Assembly: GCA_022707665.1 (NCBI GenBank)
Contig: JAKJAE010000206.1
Coordinates: 1-5,306, forward strand
Length of the DNA: 5,306 nt
Origin: Chloroflexota bacterium
GTDB taxonomy: Bacteria > Chloroflexota > Anaerolineae > B4-G1 > SLSP01
Direction of reading: 5' to 3'
A program made the translations under genes and the position numbers. How positions within the stretch are numbered: the first letter of the stretch is position 1; every line of letters begins with the position of its first letter. The notes beneath the pieces were generated by a model. It did not search any database. It was not told where the DNA came from and worked only from the letters and a program-made list of their open reading frames with translations. Shown here in pieces: positions 1 through 5,306 of this stretch.

Positions 1-915
1 CCCGCCTGCCATACACAGGTCGGATGCCCCCGTGCGTTGGTGCAGATGCCGAACCAGGTGGAAGATCGCGTCCTCAAGGCGCTGTTGGACGCTTGCTGCC
101 AGATCTGCGTAGATCTGGGCGGGCATCTCAGGCTCTATCGAGGGTGGTCCGAATACTTCGACCATGTGAGGGCTGTACCACGTCGTGCGGCCATAGTCAT
201 GGTGGAAGTTGAAGAAACGCAGGTCGAGTCTGTGCTGTAGACCATCCTCGAGGCGGAGGATGTCCCTGAAACGCTCGGAAAAGCGGGGCTCGCCATACGC
301 TGCTAGCCCCATCACCTTGTACTCCCCATCAAACGGATCGAATCCCAGGTACTCGGTGAACGCTGAGTAATAGAAGCCCAGAGAGTGCGGAAATGAGACT
401 GAACCAAGGGAACGGAGTGAGTTGCCCCGGCCCTCGTACAGTGAGGTGACGGGCCACTCACCCATGCCGTCGACAACGAGGACCGCCGCTCGGTCGAAGG
501 GGGATGGATAGTAGGCGCTGGCAGCGTGGGCAAGGTGGTGCGGCACGTAGACAGTACGCGTGCGAGCCGGTATCTTGAGCTCATAGTGTGCGTAGGCACG
601 CGGGGCCGCATACCATAGGCGGCGCGCCAACTCTGCCAAAGCTATGAAATTCGCGCGTGGGAAGTGCCGAATGGCGTGCAGAAACCCGCGGCCCAGGCCC
701 ACCGTAGGTGAGAATGAGTAGGCGACGACATCCACATCCGCCGGTGTTAGGCCCCCCGCCTCGAGGCACCAGCGCGCGGCTCGGGCCGGAAAGGCAAAGG
801 GGGCGTGCTTGATCCGGCTCAGGCGCTCTTCCTCGACCGCCGCAACGAGATGACCGTCCTGTAGAAGGCTCGCCGCGCTGTCGTGTTCTCCCCAGTCGAT
901 GCCGAGAATGTTCAT
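1..915 (-). CDS. NodU/TobZ-type O-carbamoyltransferase, N-terminal part (runs off left edge)
   Basis: This frame stays open from the ATG at 915 to the window edge, giving 305 residues without a stop. The family transfers a carbamoyl group from carbamoyl phosphate, via carbamoyl-adenylate, to a hydroxyl of a sugar or natural product (NodU, CmcH, TobZ). What is seen: an N-terminal ASKHA-fold start MNILGIDWGEHDSAASL; an EEERLSRIKH segment at 28-37; PHHLAHAASAYY at 125-136; LVVDGMGEW at 146-154; GEYKVMGLAAYGEP at 197-210; and LCMAGG at 300-305 where the window ends. His126, His130 and Asp149 have the spacing of the metal-binding His-x3-His...Asp set that I recall for TobZ. The fourth metal ligand and the C-terminal carbamoyl-transfer domain would lie beyond the edge, since full-length members have roughly 550-600 residues. 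It is co-directional with the dehydrogenase genes but separated by 140 nt, so it may have its own promoter. The family assignment is secure; the acceptor is unknown. Confidence 0.93.
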   Translation of the reverse strand, partial: MNILGIDWGEHDSAASLLQDGHLVAAVEEERLSRIKHAPFAFPARAARWCLEAGGLTPADVDVVAYSFSPTVGLGRGFLHAIRHFPRANFIALAELARRLWYAAPRAYAHYELKIPARTRTVYVPHHLAHAASAYYPSPFDRAAVLVVDGMGEWPVTSLYEGRGNSLRSLGSVSFPHSLGFYYSAFTEYLGFDPFDGEYKVMGLAAYGEPRFSERFRDILRLEDGLQHRLDLRFFNFHHDYGRTTWYSPHMVEVFGPPSIEPEMPAQIYADLAASVQQRLEDAIFHLVRHLHQRTGASDLCMAGG

Positions 916-923
916 AGGCACTG

Positions 924-929
924 CCCCCC
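924..929 (-). promoter_or_regulatory. Possible Shine-Dalgarno site of the carbamoyltransferase gene
   Basis: On the minus strand a run of six G lies 8 nt before the ATG at 915. It can pair with the CCUCC core of 16S rRNA only partly, so it is a plausible but imperfect ribosome binding site. It supports the ATG at 915, which also gives the expected family N-terminus. Confidence 0.4.
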
Positions 930-962
930 GCGAGTGTCTCTGTGCCGTGCTACGGTAACCCC

Positions 963-1041
963 GCACAAGCTCCCGGAGGTTGTACGGGGACGAGGGCTAT
1001 AGGTCATGCAGGACATAGCCACATCAGACGTTGGCTTGTGC
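963..1041 (-). repeat. Nested inverted repeats in the 140-nt gap before the carbamoyltransferase gene
   Basis: A perfect 8-base inverted repeat (GCACAAGC at 963-970, GCTTGTGC at 1034-1041) flanks a second one. The inner hairpin at 995-1020 has arms GGCTAT/ATAGCC plus GTC/GAC, a two-base bulge and a six-base loop. No U-rich tract follows the hairpin in the direction of transcription, so it is not a classical intrinsic terminator. It could be a partial terminator, a processing site or a leader structure. I saw no convincing -35/-10 pair in the gap. Chance occurrence of the outer repeat in a gap of this length is not negligible. Confidence 0.35.
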
Positions 1042-1055
1042 AACGTTGTGTGCCG

Positions 1056-1847
1056 TCAGTCCATCTGCTGGCCGCCGGTGACGTTGATCGCCTGGCCGGT
1101 CATGTAGCTCGACTGATCCGATGCCAGGAAGACCATGACGTTGGCGATGTCTTCATAGGTGCACCCTCGTTTCATCGGCACCTGATCAATGTAGCGTTGC
1201 CGGACCTCGGCTTCGGTGATGCCCCACTTCCTGGCATATTGGGAGTAGAGCGAGTTGACCCAGAGGGGGGAGTCCAGGAGATTCCCCGGGCAGATTGCGT
1301 TGACGCGGATGTTGTGCTCAGCCAACTCGAGTGCGAGACTCTGGGTCAGGCCGATGCCACCGAACTTGGCGGCGGCGTAGGCTGAGTTCTTGTAGCTACC
1401 TTTCTTGCCGGACTTGGAGTTGATCTGGATGATCGTGCCGCTGTGCTGTGGAATCATTACCCGGGCGGCGTGCTTTGCGGTAAGGAAGTAGCCGAACAGG
1501 TCGACGTTCATCACGAGGCGCCATTTCTCGGCCGGGAACGTCTCGATTGCCTCCGCGATCAGTACGCCAGCATTGGCGACACAGATATCCAACCGCCCAA
1601 ATGTGGCGATGGCCAGGTCGACTGCCTGGGCGACCTCGTCCTCGTTGGTCACATCTGCCCGCGCAGCGATAGCGCGGCGTCCGGTCTGCGCCTCGATGGC
1701 TGCGGCTGTCTCGGTCGCCCCATCCAGGTTGATGTCAGCGACGACGATGTGCGCTCCCTCGACGGCAAGCCTTTGACACAGGGCCTCGCCCAGGCCCTGT
1801 GCACCGCCAGTGACTAATGCAACTCGATCCTGTAGTGGTTTGTTCAT
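1056..1847 (-). CDS. srlD: SDR-family sorbitol-6-phosphate 2-dehydrogenase-like protein
   Basis: This is a short-chain dehydrogenase of 263 residues; E. coli SrlD has about 259. SrlD/SorD interconverts D-glucitol 6-phosphate and D-fructose 6-phosphate with NAD in the cytoplasm. What is seen: the cofactor motif TGGAQGLG at 13-20, Asp38 at the end of the second strand (favours NAD over NADP), ANAG at 91-94, and a catalytic set Asn114, Ser144, Tyr157, Lys161 (Y-x3-K). The segment from IIQINSKSGK at 139-148 through AAKFGGIGLTQSLAL, the PGNLLDSP stretch, YIDQVPMKRGC at 219-229 and INVTGGQ at 254-260 follows remembered E. coli SrlD far more closely than a generic SDR would. The ATG at 1847 is preferred to an in-frame ATG at 1886, because it has AAAGGA 8 nt upstream and gives the usual short SDR N-terminus. 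It lies 45 nt after the phosphatase gene, probably in the same operon. The exact sugar phosphate remains an inference. Confidence 0.88.
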   Translation of the reverse strand: MNKPLQDRVALVTGGAQGLGEALCQRLAVEGAHIVVADINLDGATETAAAIEAQTGRRAIAARADVTNEDEVAQAVDLAIATFGRLDICVANAGVLIAEAIETFPAEKWRLVMNVDLFGYFLTAKHAARVMIPQHSGTIIQINSKSGKKGSYKNSAYAAAKFGGIGLTQSLALELAEHNIRVNAICPGNLLDSPLWVNSLYSQYARKWGITEAEVRQRYIDQVPMKRGCTYEDIANVMVFLASDQSSYMTGQAINVTGGQQMD

Positions 1848-1855
1848 CTGTGTTA

Positions 1856-1861
1856 TCCTTT
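1856..1861 (-). promoter_or_regulatory. Shine-Dalgarno site that decides the start of the SDR gene
   Basis: The minus strand reads AAAGGA 8 nt before the ATG at 1847. No comparable purine-rich stretch precedes the alternative in-frame ATG at 1886, so the shorter 263-residue product is favoured over a 276-residue one. Confidence 0.75.
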
Positions 1862-1892
1862 CATCCGCCAGGTGATGGGCACACATAGTGGC

Positions 1893-3155
1893 CTATGGCC
1901 GCTTGGTCACAGGGTATGGGGAAGGGCTCGCCTGGTGCTGGTCTCTCCTATCCGGCTCCACCAGATGGATAATGCCGCGCTTGCCGTTGATCAGCCACTC
2001 CGGGTCCTGAGCTGCCAGGGCGTCGGCTTCGCCGGGCTTGAGTCCGGCCATGATCTCGCCCTTAAGCGTGCGGAGAGCGACGAATGGCCTCGGGAACCGC
2101 GTAGAAATGGACTCGAGCGGCGTCGTGTGTGGCCATCGTCGATCCCCCAGCAGTCGCCGGTAGTTCACATCACCCTTGACGAAGATCAGGTCGTTTGATG
2201 CTAACTGAGCACGCAACGGTTCTGGCAGGTCCTCAAAGCACAGGCTGCGGCTCCAGAAGGGATCAGTGGCCAGAAGCAGGTTGCCTGAAGTCAGGGCATC
2301 CCTGAGCTGTCTTCCCAGTGCTGCCAGATGCACATGGGAGCAGCTACATAATCTGTCAACCATCTGCGCAATGTCTGCAGGCATGGCATCGGATACGAAG
2401 AAAGGCCGATCCTTCAGATGCAACGTCACGTGCCTGGCCCAGCCTTGTTCGAGCAGGAAGCCACTCAGTGCCAGGTCGAACAGGCTGTCAGCGCCGACGT
2501 TATCGTTGACGAACGCCACGCGGGCTGGGCTACGCTTCGACCGCAGCAATCGTACAACGGCATCCGTGTGGTCGATGAGAATGTACTCGCGATCGCCAGG
2601 CCCGTTGCCCACAGCGCGTTCACGTACGGTGAAGTTGCTCAGGTCCGCGCGGTTGCCCCAGAGCGAGGCGTGGAGGAGGGCCACGAAACGCGCCTCTCCT
2701 GCTTCGGCCACGATCTTTGGCCAAACACGCCCCACCTGATCGATGGCTTCGGCCTCCTGCACACGTTTCTGTGGGCCGAAGGGGTCGTGCGCGTGCCAGC
2801 GACCCGGGTCGAAATAGCCAACGATCTCGAGCATGCGCCGGTAGAAGTAGGTTTCGGCAAAGTACCATGGGAGTTCCAGCCAAGTGCGACCGGCGTACTG
2901 CGCCCACTGGTCACGCCAGAAGCCGGCCTCGGCATCCTCAGCTGAGGCCATAGGCGGCTGGATTACGCTCGAGGCGATCTCGTGGGCAAATGCATCGAGT
3001 GCAGACACCACCTCGGTTGGATAGGCATGATCCGCCACCACTCGGCGGATGATCTGAGGTTTGCGATCGACGATGGTCGCCCGTGCAAATGACCCTGGAT
3101 CCGAGGTCATCAGCACGGGCGGCAGTGCTTGAAGAGGCGGCGCTCCGTCCACCAT
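1893..3155 (-). CDS. DUF89/ARMT1-family metal-dependent phosphatase
   Basis: This 420-residue protein belongs to the DUF89 damage-control phosphatases, subfamily III type (human ARMT1, yeast YMR027W; human protein about 440 residues). Eukaryotic members hydrolyse sugar phosphates such as fructose 1-phosphate in a divalent-metal-dependent way. What is seen: GSFARATIVDRKPQII at 21-36 (the family N-terminus), a helical region with RDQWAQYAGRTWLELPWYFAE at 81-101, WGNRADLS at 166-173, and FVNDNVGADSLFDLAL at 215-230 with candidate metal ligands Asp218 and Asn219. It continues with FFVSDAMP at 252-259, where Asp256 stands 38 residues after Asp218, the spacing I recall for human Asp253/Asp291. KGDVNYRRL at 327-335 and LRTLKGEIMAGLKPG at 361-375 complete the core. 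A charged tail after residue 400 looks unconserved. The gene starts 12 nt after the upstream dehydrogenase, in the same frame and without a clear Shine-Dalgarno site, so translation is probably coupled. Met16 (ATG at 3110) is an alternative start. Fold and family are secure; the substrate is inferred from its neighbours. Confidence 0.88.
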   Translation of the reverse strand: MVDGAPPLQALPPVLMTSDPGSFARATIVDRKPQIIRRVVADHAYPTEVVSALDAFAHEIASSVIQPPMASAEDAEAGFWRDQWAQYAGRTWLELPWYFAETYFYRRMLEIVGYFDPGRWHAHDPFGPQKRVQEAEAIDQVGRVWPKIVAEAGEARFVALLHASLWGNRADLSNFTVRERAVGNGPGDREYILIDHTDAVVRLLRSKRSPARVAFVNDNVGADSLFDLALSGFLLEQGWARHVTLHLKDRPFFVSDAMPADIAQMVDRLCSCSHVHLAALGRQLRDALTSGNLLLATDPFWSRSLCFEDLPEPLRAQLASNDLIFVKGDVNYRRLLGDRRWPHTTPLESISTRFPRPFVALRTLKGEIMAGLKPGEADALAAQDPEWLINGKRGIIHLVEPDRRDQHQASPSPYPVTKRP

Positions 3156-3167
3156 CTTTGGGGGGCG

Positions 3168-4946
3168 TTATTTGGCCAAGAGCCGTAGCAGCTCGGCCTC
3201 GGCTTCATTGGTCCACTCCGTTCCATTGCGCATTTTGGCGTAGACCGAGGGGAGCACTTCCCTGAGATCCTCGATACCCGTGAGCGGCAGTGGTTGCAAC
3301 TGTGGGTAGATGACAATCTTCCCCGCGAATGTCGTCTGCGCGACCGCTTGCAGGCCATCCCAGGCGGCTTCGAGCGAGCCGATGGCTGCGACAGAGCGGT
3401 TCGGTGATAGCTGCCCAGATTCGGTTTGCTGTAGCATGAAGGTCATGTTCTCGATGGTGGAAGCCGAGTGGCCGATGATGCGGGTCTGACTGAGATAGGC
3501 GCTACTGAGGTCTACCATCGCATGCTTGCCACGGGCGACGCCTGCAAAGATGTTCATTACGCCTTTGGGCGCAAGGTACGTAGCTGAATCGGCGATCAGT
3601 GCCGGCACCGGGGCTAACACCACAATGTCATCGAAGCCAGACTTTCGGAAGCGAGCCATTTCGGCTTCGTAGACTTCCTTGTTCATCGGGTTGAGGCAGA
3701 TGAACTCGATGCCCATACTGGCAGCCTCGGTGCTGAAGCTCGTGCAGAGGTCGGCCAGGCGATCGTCGCTGATGTCGGTGCAGACGATCGTGCCCGGCCG
3801 GTCGGCCGATTGGATAGCACGTTGCACGTGCATCCGACCCATAGGCCCACCGGCGCCGACGAACCACGCCGATCCTCCTAGCTTTAGAGTCGACCTAACA
3901 GGTGTCTCGCTGTAGACTTTGGCAATGTCGGTGCCGGTTCCGCCGATATTGACCCAGCGATTGTAGTGAACGCGCCCCACATCGAGTGCCACGGGACGCC
4001 CCATGGGACGGTTGTCGATAATGGCCAGGATGCCGTAGCTGGCCAGGTTGGGGCTGACCCGTTCGATGACATCGGGGTCGGCTCCCAGCACAACGATGTC
4101 ATCCACACCGGGACCACTGCCGCTGACCTCAGCCGGCGAGACTGGCGAGTCGTCAGTTTCAACCGTGGCAGGGTCGGGAAGCTCAGGAACGTCAACAACC
4201 TCTATGCCAAACTCGGCGGCACGGCTCCGCAGCCACGTGTCGAATGGTGTCGGAACGTTCGTTAGCATCAGTTTCGCTGGATGTGCCCGACTATCGAAGC
4301 CTTCCGAGATGGTGAGCTGTGCTGTGTTCAGGTGGTCAGCCAGGTCCGTTCCAATGATCCAGAGCGTTCCCTTCGGACGGATCATCGTTCGGTACCGCAA
4401 CTGGTAAGCCGCAATGACGCATGCCCACGGCTCTGTCAGCGCTGCCTCAGCGTAGCCGGTGTCAGGTTTCACCGGGATCAGGTAGTTGCCATGGTCACCA
4501 TTGAGCACGCGCTGATCGATCACGGTGTACTCTGAAAGCCCCCCCTGGATTTCGTATCCGTAGGCATAGCCAACACCGTTGACGAAGATGTCCGCCTGGA
4601 CGATGAAGCGGTCACCGACCTTGTATTCGTTCTTGAGATTGTCACCCACGGCGACCACGGTGAGGCTAACCTCGTGCCCCAGCACGATAGGATCGGCCTT
4701 CATATCGCGATAGATGCGAGGGTGGGCTTGTCCGGCCTGGATGACCTTGATATCAGAAAAGCAGTGCCCGCACGCGTCGTGGCGCACGAGCAGCTCGTCC
4801 GGGCCGTACTGCGGCATCGGCACCTCTATAGGCTTCTTATCCACACCAAGGTTCTCGAACCCCGCTCCATAGAGCGGCCATATCCTGTTCGTGCTGGGCA
4901 ATGGCCCTTCGGCCCGGCGGTATTGTTCAAATCGATCTCTGCTCAT
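3168..4946 (-). CDS. Zinc-type medium-chain dehydrogenase with tandem Rossmann domains, SorE-like (sugar-phosphate reductase)
   Basis: A 592-residue member of the zinc MDR (sorbitol/alcohol dehydrogenase) superfamily, much longer than the usual 340-410. The GroES-like catalytic domain spans about 25-190. Likely catalytic zinc ligands are Cys59 (ACGHCFSD, 58-65), His91 and Glu92 (GHE) and Glu172 (EPWACV). The four-cysteine structural zinc loop is absent. The tone of this domain resembles L-sorbose-1-phosphate reductase (SorE), which makes D-glucitol 6-phosphate. Two nucleotide-binding-like repeats follow. Repeat A (about 193-340) lacks a glycine motif and has an Asp/Ser/Pro-rich insert at 255-280. 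Repeat B (about 358-495) has VGAGGPMG at 363-370 and Asp391 at the end of strand 2, suggesting NAD(H). A C-terminal part around 496-592 closes the protein. GAGAGGATGGGA before the ATG at 4946 serves as ribosome binding site. The downstream phosphatase and SrlD-like SDR support a role with phosphorylated sugars or polyols, but the substrate is inferred and other polyol or sugar substrates are possible. Confidence 0.85.
   Translation of the reverse strand: MSRDRFEQYRRAEGPLPSTNRIWPLYGAGFENLGVDKKPIEVPMPQYGPDELLVRHDACGHCFSDIKVIQAGQAHPRIYRDMKADPIVLGHEVSLTVVAVGDNLKNEYKVGDRFIVQADIFVNGVGYAYGYEIQGGLSEYTVIDQRVLNGDHGNYLIPVKPDTGYAEAALTEPWACVIAAYQLRYRTMIRPKGTLWIIGTDLADHLNTAQLTISEGFDSRAHPAKLMLTNVPTPFDTWLRSRAAEFGIEVVDVPELPDPATVETDDSPVSPAEVSGSGPGVDDIVVLGADPDVIERVSPNLASYGILAIIDNRPMGRPVALDVGRVHYNRWVNIGGTGTDIAKVYSETPVRSTLKLGGSAWFVGAGGPMGRMHVQRAIQSADRPGTIVCTDISDDRLADLCTSFSTEAASMGIEFICLNPMNKEVYEAEMARFRKSGFDDIVVLAPVPALIADSATYLAPKGVMNIFAGVARGKHAMVDLSSAYLSQTRIIGHSASTIENMTFMLQQTESGQLSPNRSVAAIGSLEAAWDGLQAVAQTTFAGKIVIYPQLQPLPLTGIEDLREVLPSVYAKMRNGTEWTNEAEAELLRLLAK
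3462..3875 (-). other. Second Rossmann repeat of the MDR protein (probably the functional NAD site)
   Basis: This segment encodes residues 358-495. It begins GSAWFVGAGGPMG, a canonical glycine-rich dinucleotide motif, and continues with IVCTDISDDRL (Asp391 as likely ribose-binding acid), FDDIVVLAPVPALI, LAPKGVMNIFAG and RIIGHSAS. The strand/helix order matches the first repeat at 3927-4370. Confidence 0.75.
3927..4370 (-). other. First, degenerate Rossmann-like repeat of the MDR protein
   Basis: This segment encodes residues 193-340. It lines up with the second repeat: GTLWIIGTDLADHLNTAQ against GSAWFVGAGGPMGRMHVQ, VDDIVVLGADPDVI against FDDIVVLAPVPALI, LASYGILAII against LAPKGVMNIF, and WVNIGGTG against RIIGHSAS. 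The glycine motif is lost here, so it probably does not bind NAD in the ordinary way. A 26-residue Asp/Ser/Pro-rich insert (4107-4184) interrupts it. Confidence 0.65.
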
Positions 4947-4951
4947 CGGAT

Positions 4952-4963
4952 TCCCATCCTCTC
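4952..4963 (-). promoter_or_regulatory. Shine-Dalgarno region of the MDR gene
   Basis: The minus strand reads GAGAGGATGGGA ahead of the ATG at 4946. AGGA ends 10 nt and GGGA 5 nt before the start codon. The ATG embedded in this stretch is out of frame with the gene, so it does not compete as a start of the same protein. Confidence 0.65.
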
Positions 4964-4999
4964 ACTATTGTCTCTGTTACCTACGCAAGACGGTTTTGT

Positions 5000-5299
5000 C
5001 TATGCCTGAATAGCTCCCAGGAGGTCTTTGGGGGTGGGGAATGAGTCAACTGCACGCAGCCTGTCCAACCCATCCTTTCCCGGGGCTACTCGACGCCCTA
5101 CCTCGGTGTAGAACCGATTCCGATCACTAAGAGCGGCGAAGGCCTGCTGAGCCCACGTGCTTTGCGCTCCCAGACCGAGCGCACGCTGAAGCACATTGTG
5201 TCCGTAGAAGAAGTATGCCCCGTCCATGAAATCATCGCGCACAGGCGCAAGCTCCGGTGCGTCGAAATCATCGATCAGGGGCTTCCCGTAAGCGTTCAT
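5000..5299 (-). CDS. Unrecognised protein or protein C-terminus
   Basis: I do not recognise this product. The frame ends with TAG at 5000-5002, 53 nt before the dehydrogenase gene. It can begin at the ATG at 5299, but only seven bases lie beyond that codon. They show no in-frame stop and no spaced Shine-Dalgarno site, so Met1 may be internal and this may be the end of a longer protein. The 99 visible residues are acidic at first (LIDDFDAPELAPVRDDFMDG), then have an aromatic stretch AYFFYGHNVLQRALGLG at 28-44, followed by a mixed helical region with many Arg. There is no cysteine, signal peptide or membrane segment. The FYGHNVLQRALGL stretch faintly recalls the NaxrLxGL ending of amidohydrolases, but this is too weak to name a family. 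Orientation and spacing suggest the same transcription unit as the sugar-phosphate genes. Confidence 0.6.
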   Translation of the reverse strand: MNAYGKPLIDDFDAPELAPVRDDFMDGAYFFYGHNVLQRALGLGAQSTWAQQAFAALSDRNRFYTEVGRRVAPGKDGLDRLRAVDSFPTPKDLLGAIQA

Positions 5300-5306
5300 C
5301 TCAGTG

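Noticed and set aside
312..769. Minus-strand open frames of 99 and 62 residues in the left part
   Set aside because: They are in another frame within the carbamoyltransferase gene, which carries clear family motifs over the same bases.
995..1020. Hairpin as an intrinsic terminator after the SDR gene
   Set aside because: The stem is bulged and the bases that follow in the transcript are C/G-rich, not a U-tract.
942..1385. A 147-residue plus-strand open frame
   Set aside because: Most of it is antisense to the well-supported SDR gene, and its translation shows no recognisable motif. It is a by-product of high-GC codon use.
1848..1886. Upstream ATG at 1886 as the SDR start
   Set aside because: It lacks a Shine-Dalgarno site and adds 13 residues before the typical SDR N-terminus. 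The ATG at 1847 has AAAGGA at good spacing.
2266..2945. Long plus-strand open frames of 157 and 175 residues
   Set aside because: They lie wholly antisense to the DUF89 phosphatase, whose conserved motifs fix the coding strand. Their translations are Arg/Ser/Pro-rich without family features.
4947..4999. A promoter in the 53-nt gap before the MDR gene
   Set aside because: No -35/-10 pair with acceptable sequence and spacing could be found. The gap holds a ribosome binding site and is short enough for operon continuity.

Overview
The window is bacterial protein-coding DNA of moderately high GC, and every supportable gene lies on the minus strand. There are no RNA genes, insertion sequences, CRISPR repeats or integrase-type genes. 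The sequence does not identify the phylum. Compact spacing, Shine-Dalgarno (SD) sites and NAD-type Rossmann enzymes fit a free-living, carbohydrate-metabolising bacterium, but that is only inference.

In the direction of transcription (right to left) the layout is as follows. (1) An unrecognised protein or protein C-terminus of at least 99 residues (5000-5299), whose true start may lie outside the window. (2) A 592-residue zinc-type medium-chain dehydrogenase (MDR; 3168-4946) resembling L-sorbose-1-phosphate reductases, with the nucleotide-binding half apparently duplicated. (3) After 12 nt and in the same frame, a 420-residue DUF89/ARMT1-type metal-dependent phosphatase (1893-3155). (4) After 45 nt, a 263-residue short-chain dehydrogenase (SDR; 1056-1847) very like sorbitol-6-phosphate 2-dehydrogenase (SrlD/SorD). 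(5) After a 140-nt gap with inverted repeats, the N-terminal 305 residues of a NodU/TobZ-type O-carbamoyltransferase (1-915) that runs off the left edge.

Genes 2-4 look like one transcription unit for phosphorylated sugars. In the known sorbose pathway a SorE-type MDR reduces L-sorbose 1-phosphate to D-glucitol 6-phosphate, and a SorD/SrlD-type SDR oxidises that to D-fructose 6-phosphate. Between these two enzymes sits a phosphatase whose eukaryotic relatives remove phosphate from ketose phosphates such as fructose 1-phosphate. The suggested system is a ketose/polyol-phosphate module with a built-in phosphatase, either for metabolite damage control or to release a free sugar or polyol. It stands next to a carbamoyltransferase that could decorate a hydroxyl of a sugar or natural product. 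No transporter, PTS component, kinase or regulator is visible, so the substrate is not settled.
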